This document shows, in pieces, positions 36,318 through 45,113 of a stretch of DNA of 64,000 bases; positions within the stretch are counted from its first letter, which is position 1, and each line of letters opens with the position of its first letter. The notes below the pieces were generated by a model. It ran no database searches and was not told where the DNA came from. It saw only the letters and a program-made list of their open reading frames with translations. Origin of the DNA: an uncultured Mollicutes bacterium (GTDB lineage: Bacteria; Bacillota_I; Bacilli_A; RFN20; CAG-826); contig CAMESG010000002.1 of assembly GCA_945936135.1 (NCBI GenBank), positions 1 through 64,000 on the forward strand, given 5' to 3'. A program made the position numbers and the translations under genes.

Positions 36318-37511
36318 ATGAACGAAGAAAATACACTTACCGCTCCGACTTATTTCGTGAGCGTCCGTTTCCGCAAAGGCGACAAAGCCTATTCTTTCTC
36401 CACGAACGACGCCACCTTGGTTGAAGGCGATGTCGTTATCATCGAAACCGTTGAAGGTTACGAAGCCGCGATCATCACAAGCGCTCCAAAAGCCATGACC
36501 TATTACCATGCCCCGCACGCTTTGAAGCCCATCCTTTCTCGCGCTGGGAAATCCGATCTTCAACGTATCCGTTTGAACGAAGCTTACGAAAAAAGAGCTT
36601 TGGAATTCTGCAATACGTTCATTCAAAAACTTGAACTTCCGATGGACCTCATCGACGCCTGCTACACCCTAAACGGGGAAAAGGTCACGATCACCTATAC
36701 ATCCACCGAAAAACGCGTGGATTTCCGCGAACTCCTTCACCTTCTTGTCCCGACGCTTAATTGCCGCGTCGAGCTTCGCCAGCTTGCAAGCCGCGACCGC
36801 GCCCGCATGGTTGGTGGCCTTGGCATCTGCGGACGTCCTTTGTGCTGCTCGACCTTCCTTACGAATTTCGAAGGCATCTCGATCTCTAGGGCGAAAAACC
36901 AAATGTTGACGCTCAACATCCCAAAGCTCTCCGGCCCTTGCGGCAAACTCATCTGCTGCCTCACGTATGAAGATGATGCCTACACAGAAGCCAAAAAGGA
37001 ATTCCCGCCGCATGGAACCCATGTTCGCACCCCGGAAGGAGACTATACCGTGGATTCCTTCAACGTGATTTCCCGTACCGTCCGCTTGATGAACGCAACC
37101 CGCGATGATAGCAAGGTCTATACCTTAGAAGATGTCCAGGCCATGCAAAAGGGCACCTACAAGAAGAAGGAAGAAAAAAAGGAAAGCGTCGACTTCTTGC
37201 CCAATTACAACCTCCAAAATCGTAATGATATCGGCGTAGAAGACAAGAGCGACAAAGGCGCGCAACAACGCCAAAACGGGAAGAAACCAAACGGTCAACA
37301 AAACTCGCAAAAGAACAACGGAAACCACCAAGAACATTCCCACAGCCATCATCACCAAAATCGCGGAAACCAAAACCGCCCCCAAGGACAACAAAAGAAC
37401 GCGAACCAGCAAGGGCAAAAGGGACCAAACCAGGATCGGCAGAATAACAGCCATCGTCCCTCCCATCATCGTCCCAATCGACCCTTCAACAAGAAAGAGA
37501 ATAAGCAATGA
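36318..37511 (+). CDS. ricT: RicT/YaaT-type PSP1-domain protein with long N/Q/H-rich tail
   Basis: Residues 1-280 match RicT (YaaT), part of the RicAFT complex that carries iron-sulphur clusters and aids RNase Y-dependent mRNA maturation in Bacillus. The diagnostic Cys groups are CGRPLCC (171-177) and CGKLICC (208-214). Residues about 296-397 are an added disordered tail rich in Asn, Gln, His, Lys and Arg, with about 100 residues lacking hydrophobic ones. RBS GGAG. Overlaps rsmI with ATGA. Confidence 0.92.
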   Translation: MNEENTLTAPTYFVSVRFRKGDKAYSFSTNDATLVEGDVVIIETVEGYEAAIITSAPKAMTYYHAPHALKPILSRAGKSDLQRIRLNEAYEKRALEFCNTFIQKLELPMDLIDACYTLNGEKVTITYTSTEKRVDFRELLHLLVPTLNCRVELRQLASRDRARMVGGLGICGRPLCCSTFLTNFEGISISRAKNQMLTLNIPKLSGPCGKLICCLTYEDDAYTEAKKEFPPHGTHVRTPEGDYTVDSFNVISRTVRLMNATRDDSKVYTLEDVQAMQKGTYKKKEEKKESVDFLPNYNLQNRNDIGVEDKSDKGAQQRQNGKKPNGQQNSQKNNGNHQEHSHSHHHQNRGNQNRPQGQQKNANQQGQKGPNQDRQNNSHRPSHHRPNRPFNKKENKQ

Positions 37512-38365
37512 AGCGAGAACTCAATTTCGAAGGGCCTTCCCCCTTGCTTTATCTCATCGCCACGCCGATTGGGAACCGTCAGGAGCTTTCCCCTCGCGCC
37601 CTAGAAGTGTTGAAGGAAACGGATTTCATCGCCGCGGAAGATACGAGAAACTCCGGCTCCCTCATGGCGTATTTCGGAATCGACAAGCCCTTCATCTCTT
37701 GCCACGAGCATAACGAAGAAGCCGCGGGAGAACGGATCGTTTCCTTGCTAAAAGAAGGAAAGAAAGTCTGCTACATGTCGGATGCGGGCTACCCGACCTT
37801 GAGCGATCCTGGCGAACGTTTGGTCGCCAAATGCTTGGATAATGGCATCAAGGTGAGCGTCACCTCTGGCCCAAGCGCCGCAATCAACGCGCTTGCCTGT
37901 TCTGGCTTGCCGGGCGACCACTTCTATTTTGAAGGTTTCTTGCCCGCGAAAGAAAGCGAGCGAAACGAAGAGCTCAAGGAACTTGCAAGACACAAGGAAA
38001 CCTTGATCTTCTATGAATCGCCTCACCGCATTTTAAAGACCTTGATCGCCATGGCGGCGATCCTTGGCGATCGCAAGGCCGTCTTGGCAAGAGAACTCAC
38101 GAAAGCCCATGAAGAATTCATCCGCGGAACGTTGAGCGAGATCGCCCTTGAACCCGAATCTTCTTTGCGCGGCGAGATGGTCATCATTGTTGAAGGCAAC
38201 AAGGAAAAGGAAGAAGCCAATGACAACACAATCCTCCTTGCCTTGAAGGAAGAGATCGATTGGGGACGCAAATCAAAGGAAGCGATCAAGAACGTTTCTG
38301 CGAACTTGAATGTTCCAAAAAACCGCGTTTATGAGCTATATTTGCGCTCCTTTAAAGAAGAATAG
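37508..38365 (+). CDS. rsmI: 16S rRNA 2'-O-ribose C1402 methyltransferase
   Basis: RsmI (285 aa), SAM-dependent tetrapyrrole-methylase fold: YLIATPIGNRQELSPRALEVLKE, DFIAAEDTRNSG, SDAGYPTLSDPG, SGPSAAINALACSGLP, EGFLPAKESER and ESPHRILKTL. The C-terminus ends in a helical HTH-like segment. Last gene of the dnaX operon; its terminator lies in the convergent yfhO gene. Confidence 0.96.
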   Translation: MKRELNFEGPSPLLYLIATPIGNRQELSPRALEVLKETDFIAAEDTRNSGSLMAYFGIDKPFISCHEHNEEAAGERIVSLLKEGKKVCYMSDAGYPTLSDPGERLVAKCLDNGIKVSVTSGPSAAINALACSGLPGDHFYFEGFLPAKESERNEELKELARHKETLIFYESPHRILKTLIAMAAILGDRKAVLARELTKAHEEFIRGTLSEIALEPESSLRGEMVIIVEGNKEKEEANDNTILLALKEEIDWGRKSKEAIKNVSANLNVPKNRVYELYLRSFKEE

Positions 38366-38371
38366 CATCGT

Positions 38372-41300
38372 TTATGCTTCCGGCTCGTCTTGGGATCCCA
38401 AGACGAGTTTTTTCTTTTCATCCTTCACACTTGTCACGAAGGTATAGATCAAATAACCGGAAAAAGCGGTGGTTCCAATGCCCCAAAGGATGGCGGCGAG
38501 ATTGCTGCCCGGCGTCATGTAACGGAGCTCATAATGGATGGAAAGAGGCTTGCCTTCTTCATCAAGGACATGCGGGGCGATAAAGCCAACGAGGCCTCCA
38601 TCGAGTTTGATCATACGACAATCTTGCTTCTCCCCGTTTGGAAGGAAAGCGGTTGCCTGCCAACCCTTATCGTAACCAAGTTGAGTCACGACAATGCGAT
38701 CTTCCGAATAGGAAGTATCAAAGGAGAAAACGTTCGTGTCATAGGTGACGTTTTGGAGTTTGTCCGCCTGGCGGGCGTTGTTCTGCTTTTCCCATTGCTC
38801 ATAGGTCGTCATGTGGAAATAAGCATCGACGTTCATCCCCATGGTGCCGCTTCCCGGCCAGCAGAAGACGATATTCGTGACCCTCCCTTTCGCGTATAAC
38901 CCAAAGGTAGAGTAACGGCTGTTGTAATAGGAATGGGATCCTTCGACGCGACGGGCGTTATCGAAGCAATTGTATTCAAAACTCAAAAGCTGATTGGTCT
39001 TGCCATCTTCCGTATCACCTAAAAGATAGATGCGTGGAACCAATTGATAACGTCCATCGCTTGTTTTGTTCGCATAATAATCGTTCGCATACTTGATCTC
39101 AACGTAGAGCCCTTTGGAAGGATTTCCTTCTTCTCCTGGGTTGAAATATTGCCCGCTCACGGGAGAGAAAGCGAGCATGCCCGTGTCGCGTTCCATCGGA
39201 TTCAACGTCTCGTTGAAACTCGAAACGATGTTTTCTTTCTTCGTTTTGAAGTGTTTCAAGAAGAAACCCAAGCCTTCGTTGTAATACGAATGCTTTTGAG
39301 AAGGAATCATCAAGTCTCCTTCTCCAACGGTGTAATAGGTGGCCTTGATGTTGCGGCTCGTAAGAGAAAGGATCTCCGAAGAGGGGATATCCGGGACATC
39401 TTTCCTGACGTTGAACCCTTCAGGGAGCGTTTCATCGTGTGCGACGATCGCGCCCTTTTGCTGGGCTTTTTCCGCGCGCAATAATTGGACAAAACCATCT
39501 CTTCTCCACGCCGGGGTGTAGAAATTCGTCCGATAGAAGTCGTCCTTCACGGGCGTTAAAGCGTAGAGGTAATTCGAATCGACCGCCCAGCCAAGGCTTG
39601 GACGGTATTCTTCTGGAACGCCATAGACCCTGGATAGATCGCGGTTCTTGCTTGCTTCGACGATCTCTTCCGCGCCGAAGGGAACGTTCGCGGTTGGGAA
39701 GAAAGCCGAACCGTCTTCGTTTTTCCATTGGGAATAGGAATTCGAAATCTGGTAATAACGATAGCCAAGCATCAAGTCCGTGCCTTCGCGTTTGTTCCCG
39801 TAATACCCACTCCAAGAAGGATTGTAGATGTCTTCGGTTTGATACGAATTGATCACGGATCCCGGGTATTTCATATGGTTGTTTAGCGCGAATTGCTCAA
39901 CGTCGAAGTTCATCAATGAATGGAAATCCGCGGAACCATTGAGTCCCGCCACTTTTGAAGCGTACTTCGTGCCTGCGTAGGCATCCGCATAGGTTCGATA
40001 GAAAGAAGAATCTTTTTCCGAGAGAACTCTTTCAACGTAAGCCGCCGTATCGCGGTTTCTTTCTCCGCCGGCAAAGGAGTTTTTATAGTTCCAAAGGCCA
40101 TCGTATAGATAGGCAAGGTTGCCCATAACGATTGCTTCAACGGCAACCGAGATCACAAGCGCTTTCGGGAGCCACTTCTTGCGTTGGCCCCAAATCATTA
40201 AGAAAGAATCGATCGCGACGAGTGCCAATTGGTAATAGAGGTACCAGGCGTTATGGATTTGCCCGTTGTAGATTTCGCTCGCACCAACGTAGGTCACTGG
40301 CCAATAGGTTTGATGGTTCGGGTTCCATCCCGCGCCAGAGAAGGTCACGCCCTTAAGGAGCTTATCCGTTAGGAAGAAAGTGAAAAGGGTGCCCATGATC
40401 GCAAAGAATCCAGAAAGAATCGGGATATATTCCGGCGCTTCTTTCCGTTGATCAAAGCCCCAGGCACAGTAATAAACGATGATTGGGATTAAAACGAGAT
40501 ACCAACGTCCATAGCCATTCCCCGAGAAGGCGTAGAAGAAATAATAGCTGAAGTTCGTGAAGACAAAATAGGTGATGAGCATGACGGCGACAAGGTGCAA
40601 GCCCTTCTTCTGGCGAATCGATTCCAGCAAGGCCGTGAAGAACAAGATCACGCAGGGGGTATAGGTAAACAAACTCGCCGTCCAAGCATCATACGAGCTG
40701 CGCGTCAACGGCAAGGCCACGTGACCCGCGGTCGGGAAGAAGAAAGACACCAAGCCCATGAGTTCGCGCCCTGGGTGATCGCCGACAGGTTCAAACACCA
40801 AAGCGAAAAAAGTGCGCAAATCATGGCTAGTTAATGAGGTTTTTACCGCTTCTAGATACGCGGTGCCGATCGAAACGCTTCGCCCCGATAACGAAGATTC
40901 CCGCAAGGATGGGAGAAGGGTGAAACTACAAAGCATCAAGCCTACCGCGAAGCAGGAGATACCCATGCCAATGACGATCCAATTTTGTTTCGCACTCCTT
41001 TGCTTCAAGGTCGTGAAGTAACGCCATAAGGCATACAAAACGCCAAAGATGCAAACACAAACAAGAAGGAAGAAAGAGGTGATCCCTTCTAAGAACAAGG
41101 CCCAGATCAAAATCCCTGGCTTCCGCTCTCGTATCACCTTTTCAATGCCCCAAAGAACCATCGGGACGTAGATCACGGCGCTGACGAAGCTCGGAAAGCC
41201 AACAAAGAAGGAAACATATCCCGAGAAGCCCGCGGCAATCGCGGCAAAACGGGCCGTCCATTCCTTGATCCCCATGTACTTCAAATAGCTGCGCGTCAAT

Positions 41301-41728
41301 AAGGTCGCAACCATCACCTTGACCGCGGTGAAGATCGCCATCATCTGGGGAATCCATCCCTTGGGGAAGAAAACTAACGCAACAATGAAGGGATCAAAAA
41401 GGCCATAATAGGAGTTCGATCCAATGCTGTCTGTGCCGATGTAGGTCGCAAAATCATAAAGAGGGAAGCGTCCCGTGGAAAGGAAGGTCCGCCACGCATC
41501 GTGATAGGTATAGGCAAAGGGAATGTATTGCCACGTCGTATCCCAGTTCAGCATCTGGGTAAACGAGTTCTCAAAAAGAGAAAACCCAATCCAGGCAAAA
41601 CCTAGGAGCAACACGAATAACGCGTAATAAAAAAGGGAATCCCAGCGGTAAAGAAAAGGGAAAAGCTCTCGAAAGCTTCTCTTTTTTCTCTCCTTTGTTC
41701 GATAACTAGCTAGCGACGACGAACTCAT
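38372..41728 (-). CDS. YfhO family membrane glycosyltransferase-like protein
   Basis: A 1118-residue protein with about 12-13 membrane helices in the first 580 residues, a large extracytoplasmic domain (about 580-1075) and a final helix (AAILWGIGTTAFSGYLIYTFVT). This is the GT-C-like YfhO layout; Bacillus YfhO/CsbB-type proteins place sugars on lipoteichoic acid or other envelope polymers. The WDTTWQYIPFAY stretch in the first loop fits the acidic catalytic loop of GT-C enzymes. Last gene of the patatin-PII operon, with ATGA overlap. Confidence 0.88.
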   Translation of the reverse strand: MSSSSLASYRTKERKKRSFRELFPFLYRWDSLFYYALFVLLLGFAWIGFSLFENSFTQMLNWDTTWQYIPFAYTYHDAWRTFLSTGRFPLYDFATYIGTDSIGSNSYYGLFDPFIVALVFFPKGWIPQMMAIFTAVKVMVATLLTRSYLKYMGIKEWTARFAAIAAGFSGYVSFFVGFPSFVSAVIYVPMVLWGIEKVIRERKPGILIWALFLEGITSFFLLVCVCIFGVLYALWRYFTTLKQRSAKQNWIVIGMGISCFAVGLMLCSFTLLPSLRESSLSGRSVSIGTAYLEAVKTSLTSHDLRTFFALVFEPVGDHPGRELMGLVSFFFPTAGHVALPLTRSSYDAWTASLFTYTPCVILFFTALLESIRQKKGLHLVAVMLITYFVFTNFSYYFFYAFSGNGYGRWYLVLIPIIVYYCAWGFDQRKEAPEYIPILSGFFAIMGTLFTFFLTDKLLKGVTFSGAGWNPNHQTYWPVTYVGASEIYNGQIHNAWYLYYQLALVAIDSFLMIWGQRKKWLPKALVISVAVEAIVMGNLAYLYDGLWNYKNSFAGGERNRDTAAYVERVLSEKDSSFYRTYADAYAGTKYASKVAGLNGSADFHSLMNFDVEQFALNNHMKYPGSVINSYQTEDIYNPSWSGYYGNKREGTDLMLGYRYYQISNSYSQWKNEDGSAFFPTANVPFGAEEIVEASKNRDLSRVYGVPEEYRPSLGWAVDSNYLYALTPVKDDFYRTNFYTPAWRRDGFVQLLRAEKAQQKGAIVAHDETLPEGFNVRKDVPDIPSSEILSLTSRNIKATYYTVGEGDLMIPSQKHSYYNEGLGFFLKHFKTKKENIVSSFNETLNPMERDTGMLAFSPVSGQYFNPGEEGNPSKGLYVEIKYANDYYANKTSDGRYQLVPRIYLLGDTEDGKTNQLLSFEYNCFDNARRVEGSHSYYNSRYSTFGLYAKGRVTNIVFCWPGSGTMGMNVDAYFHMTTYEQWEKQNNARQADKLQNVTYDTNVFSFDTSYSEDRIVVTQLGYDKGWQATAFLPNGEKQDCRMIKLDGGLVGFIAPHVLDEEGKPLSIHYELRYMTPGSNLAAILWGIGTTAFSGYLIYTFVTSVKDEKKKLVLGSQDEPEA
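38384..38413 (+). terminator. Terminator of the dnaX operon, embedded in the yfhO coding end
   Basis: A 24-bp perfect palindrome (38384-38407; 12-nt arms, each ending CTCGTC/GACGAG outside and centred on GATC) followed by six T. It encodes residues near the C-terminus (LGSQDEPEA) of the oppositely oriented YfhO protein. Confidence 0.8.
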
Positions 41729-42063
41729 AAGGACTCCTTGGTCTCCTCAACGGTTTCTCCAATGCCCACAAGATCGTCCACGGGCAAAGCAAAGGCGATG
41801 CCCATGCCCTTGGTCTTCATGCCAGCGCCTTCGTTGATCGCCATCAAAACGGCATCCGAAAGGGCCTTTTCAACCAAGATCAAAACGATTTCTTTTTCCG
41901 GGGTGACGGTCACGCCAAAGAAAGCCTCGGCTTCTTTGTTCCCAGACCCGCGTCCCGTCAAAACGGTGCCCCCACGAGCGCCCGCTTGCTTCGCGGCTTC
42001 CATCACGAGATCGGTGAATCCGCGATTCACGATCGATACGATGGCAACATAAGGTTTATTCAT
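41725..42063 (-). CDS. PII-like signalling protein, copy 2
   Basis: A 112-residue small protein with the PII ferredoxin-like fold: KPYVAIVSIVNRGFTDLVMEAAKQAGARGGTVLTGRGSGN, EKEIVLILVEKALSDAVLMAINEG and GMGIAFALPVDDLVGI. GARGGTVLxGRG followed by EKEIV is the core of the PII T-loop/nucleotide site region. The start at 42063 has GGAGGAAG upstream and overlaps copy 1 by 8 bp. Probably binds adenine nucleotide and controls the DUF1538 membrane partner; inference from operon. Confidence 0.85.
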   Translation of the reverse strand: MNKPYVAIVSIVNRGFTDLVMEAAKQAGARGGTVLTGRGSGNKEAEAFFGVTVTPEKEIVLILVEKALSDAVLMAINEGAGMKTKGMGIAFALPVDDLVGIGETVEETKESL

Positions 42064-42460
42064 GGGTCTTCCTCCGTTTCTTCTGTTTCTTGCGCCCTTC
42101 TTCATCCATGGTGTTGCTTAGCATCTTATAGGTCGATACTCCCGCAACCGAATCAAGACGAGTAATGAAGGCTAAGCCCTTGGACAGGGGGCTGATAGCG
42201 AATCTTTCTTGCAAGGCGATCTTCAAATCGAACCAGGCGTTCTCCCGGATTACCGAGCACAAAACGTCTTTCTTCAACGTGCCTGTGCCCAAAATCGCGT
42301 ACATATCGTTTGGAGCGGTGCCTTGGCCCGAAACGAAATAGACCGAGTAGGCGCCTGCTTTCTTTATCATTTCTGCAATGGCGGCGCCTTGGCCTTTGCC
42401 GACGATGACCGTCAGGAAGAGCAAGGGGCAGACGCGATGGGTTTGATCATACGTAGCCAT
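42056..42460 (-). CDS. PII-like signalling protein, copy 1
   Basis: A 134-residue protein in the PII family but distinct from its neighbour: FLTVIVGKGQGAAIAEMIKKAGAYSVYFVSGQGTAPNDMYAILG, KKDVLCSVIRENAWFDLKIALQERF, SKGLAFITRLDSVAGV. Its GKGQG and the C-terminal basic tail (EEGRKKQKKRRKTHE) are not shared with copy 2. GGAGGG lies 10 nt before the ATG; it begins 3 nt after the DUF1538 gene. Confidence 0.78.
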   Translation of the reverse strand: MATYDQTHRVCPLLFLTVIVGKGQGAAIAEMIKKAGAYSVYFVSGQGTAPNDMYAILGTGTLKKDVLCSVIRENAWFDLKIALQERFAISPLSKGLAFITRLDSVAGVSTYKMLSNTMDEEGRKKQKKRRKTHE

Positions 42461-42463
42461 AAA

Positions 42464-44041
42464 TCAATTTCCCTCCGGCAAGAAATGCACCACTTGATTG
42501 TCGTCCTCGCCGACAAGGTGGCGGCGAGCTTTGTGCAACGCGATATTCGATTGGATGACGCTTACAAGACCCAACGATTGCAAGACGATCAAAGGCATCA
42601 TCGCGACCATCGAAACCAAGCCAAAGCCGTATAAATAGACGTCCCTTCCTTGCGCAAAGGCGAAACCAATGCAGAAAGGCAAGACGAACGTTGAGGTCAT
42701 CGGGCCAGAGGCAACTCCACCCGAATCAAAGGCCATCGCGGTATAAACCGGCGGCACAAGGAAGCTTAGAACAAAAGCCAAAATGTAGCCCGGGATCAAA
42801 TAATAAGCCAAGGAGAAATGGTAGTAACTGCGGATCAAATGAAGGACGACCGCGGCGCCAATCGATAACGCCAAGGTCGCTAAGACGGTCCCCGCTTTGA
42901 TCGAGCCATCGGACACATCTTCAATCTGCTTCACCAAAACGTGAACCGCGGGTTCAGCAAGCACGCCGAAAACGCCGAAGAGGCCGCCTAAAATCAGCGT
43001 CACCCAGAAGATACCGTCCTTCGAACCTAAGGCCTGCCCTAGTTTGGAAGCAATCGGCAGGAAGCCCGCTTCGACCGCAGAAAGGAAGAACACCAAGCCA
43101 AAATAGGTGACGATCATGCCTAGGCCAACACGTAAAAGAACGGTCCATTTAAGGCGCAGAAAGCAGAAATTGTAGATCAAAAAGAAGAGGAGGATCGGAC
43201 CAACGGACAAAGCGACGGAGCCTAGCGAGCTCGTGATCGCATGCGCGAAATTCGCTCCCATGTCGCCGGTCAGCTTTGAAAGCGGATCCGCGTACTCGCT
43301 CATCGGAGGAAGCTCTCGGCCACTCCATTTCATGATCATGGCAATGACGATGACCGCCAAGATGGGGCCGATCGAGCAAAGCGCCGTCAAACCAAAAGAG
43401 TCGCCGTTATTCTTGCCGCGGTGGCTGGCCGCGCAGCCTAGGCCAAAGCCAAGCAAGAAAGGCACGGTCACAGGCCCCGTCGTGACTCCGCCAGAATCAA
43501 AGCAGATCGGCAAGAAACGAGGATCGATCAAATAAATCAAAGTAAAGGCCAAGGCATAGAAGGCAAGGAACAAGATATTCAAGTTCTTATGGAAAAGGAT
43601 GCGAAGAACGCCGATCACAAGGAAGACACCAACGCCAACGCCAATCGTCCATACGATGACGTTCTCTTCCAACCCAATTTGACCGCTTAACACGGAAAGA
43701 TCGGGCTCGGCAATCGTCACCAAGACCCCCAAAATGAAGGTCATCGCGATAACAAAGAAGAAATTTTTCTTCTTCATCAAGGATCCGCCGATTTGGACGC
43801 CGATCTCGCTCATGGATTGCTCGGTCCCGACATTGAACATCGTCATGCCGGCGATGATCATGACCACGGCGATCAAGAACGAGAACATGTCGTTGTTTTC
43901 AAGAACGTAGGCCGGGGCAAAAAAGTCGGAGGGAAGCCCAAAACGGGCGACCAAAAAGAAAACGATAATGACAATCGTGATCGGAAGGGTCGATAAAACC
44001 GACTCCCGAAGTTTTGAAAGCCAATACTTACCGTTTCCCAT
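42464..44041 (-). CDS. Duplicated DUF1538 membrane protein
   Basis: A 525-residue integral membrane protein made of two related halves. AEPDLSVL (112-119) and FDSGGVTTGPVTV (181-193) in the first half recur as AEPAVHVL (362-369) and FDSGGVASGPMTS (438-450), giving an offset near 250-257 residues. Each half has about six hydrophobic helices. Buried acidic AEP and DSGG motifs in membrane regions are typical of ion or substrate coordination in transporters. The family has no assigned function. Two PII genes follow directly, suggesting regulated transport. Overlaps the RluA gene by 14 bp. Confidence 0.85.
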   Translation of the reverse strand: MGNGKYWLSKLRESVLSTLPITIVIIVFFLVARFGLPSDFFAPAYVLENNDMFSFLIAVVMIIAGMTMFNVGTEQSMSEIGVQIGGSLMKKKNFFFVIAMTFILGVLVTIAEPDLSVLSGQIGLEENVIVWTIGVGVGVFLVIGVLRILFHKNLNILFLAFYALAFTLIYLIDPRFLPICFDSGGVTTGPVTVPFLLGFGLGCAASHRGKNNGDSFGLTALCSIGPILAVIVIAMIMKWSGRELPPMSEYADPLSKLTGDMGANFAHAITSSLGSVALSVGPILLFFLIYNFCFLRLKWTVLLRVGLGMIVTYFGLVFFLSAVEAGFLPIASKLGQALGSKDGIFWVTLILGGLFGVFGVLAEPAVHVLVKQIEDVSDGSIKAGTVLATLALSIGAAVVLHLIRSYYHFSLAYYLIPGYILAFVLSFLVPPVYTAMAFDSGGVASGPMTSTFVLPFCIGFAFAQGRDVYLYGFGLVSMVAMMPLIVLQSLGLVSVIQSNIALHKARRHLVGEDDNQVVHFLPEGN

Positions 44042-45113
44042 GGTTCATCTTCTTGTTTCCTTGCCCAAAACGAGCGCTCCTCGCCGCGGACTTCTTCTGC
44101 CCAACCGCGATTTTGGTTTGGCTGCGAGTGAGACGGGCCGATTTCTCTTCGATCTTCTGCCGTTCCTTGCGCCCCTTCAAAGCCCCTTTGCCTTCTTCCA
44201 TCAACTTTTTAAACGACGACGGCATCGGTGCCTTGATATCGTAAGATTTTCCCGTCAATGGATTCGTGAAAGCAAGTTCATAAGCGTGAAGACCTAAGCG
44301 TTTCAACGGATCGCTCGGCTCACCATATTTATCATCGCCGACAACGTAATGGCCAATGTTGCCAAGTTGAACGCGGATTTGGTTCTTTCTTCCTGAATCC
44401 AATGCAACATCCAGCAAGGCATAGCCATCCCGCTCTTTAATGGTTTTATACTTCGTGATCGCGAGTTTTCCTTTGGAAGGATTTTTCGTAACGAACACCA
44501 AATTGAATTGATCTTGCGCAAGATAGTCACGCAAAACGCCTTCTTTTTGTTCCATTTCCCCTTCAACAATCGCATAGTAATAACGTTTCGTCACCACTTG
44601 TTGCCATTCTTTTTGGAGCGCTTCCCTCGTTTCCGCGTTCTTCGCGAAAATCAAAACGCCGGAAGTGTCTTCGTCCAAACGGTGGACGACATAGATACGC
44701 GCCTTGCGGTTCTTGGCGACCAAATAATCGTTCACTTGGCGATAGGCCGTTTTTCCTTTTTCGCGCTCGGTCGCGACGCTAAGCAAACCCGAGGCTTTAT
44801 CGATTGCGATAAGGTCGTTGTCTTCGAAAAGAATCGGGAGCTTATGAAGTTCGTGTCTTGCGATTGGGCGTTTGGACACCGTGACCACGTCTTCGGGGAC
44901 AAGTTTGTAGTCAAATTGAGAAACGGGGACACCTCCAACCGCTACTTGATGATGCGAAAGCAAAGATTTGACCGTCTTCCGCTTGGATTCCCCCATTTTG
45001 AAAAGGAGAAACTCCATCAAGGTGGTTTCACGATAGACGTTCCATTCGGTGATCATCTTCGGATTCACCAAGCCCTTCTGTGGGCGGTTGGCTTTTTTAT
45101 CGTTCTTATTCAT
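44028..45113 (-). CDS. RluA family pseudouridine synthase
   Basis: A 361-residue enzyme isomerising uridine in rRNA or tRNA. It has an N-terminal S4-like RNA-binding region (about 30-80), then the catalytic domain with HRLDEDTSGVLIF (catalytic Asp) and GRKNQIRVQLGNIGHYVVGDDKYG. The C-terminal 55 residues are very basic, an added RNA-binding tail. Site specificity (RluB-F or RluA/C/D) cannot be told. Coupled to patatin (8-bp overlap) and DUF1538 (14-bp overlap). Confidence 0.92.
   Translation of the reverse strand: MNKNDKKANRPQKGLVNPKMITEWNVYRETTLMEFLLFKMGESKRKTVKSLLSHHQVAVGGVPVSQFDYKLVPEDVVTVSKRPIARHELHKLPILFEDNDLIAIDKASGLLSVATEREKGKTAYRQVNDYLVAKNRKARIYVVHRLDEDTSGVLIFAKNAETREALQKEWQQVVTKRYYYAIVEGEMEQKEGVLRDYLAQDQFNLVFVTKNPSKGKLAITKYKTIKERDGYALLDVALDSGRKNQIRVQLGNIGHYVVGDDKYGEPSDPLKRLGLHAYELAFTNPLTGKSYDIKAPMPSSFKKLMEEGKGALKGRKERQKIEEKSARLTRSQTKIAVGQKKSAARSARFGQGNKKMNHGKR

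Noticed and set aside
37125-37508. A Leu/Val-rich minus-strand frame looking like a membrane protein
   Set aside because: It is the antisense of Asn/Gln/Lys codons of the RicT tail, which mirror into Leu and Val.
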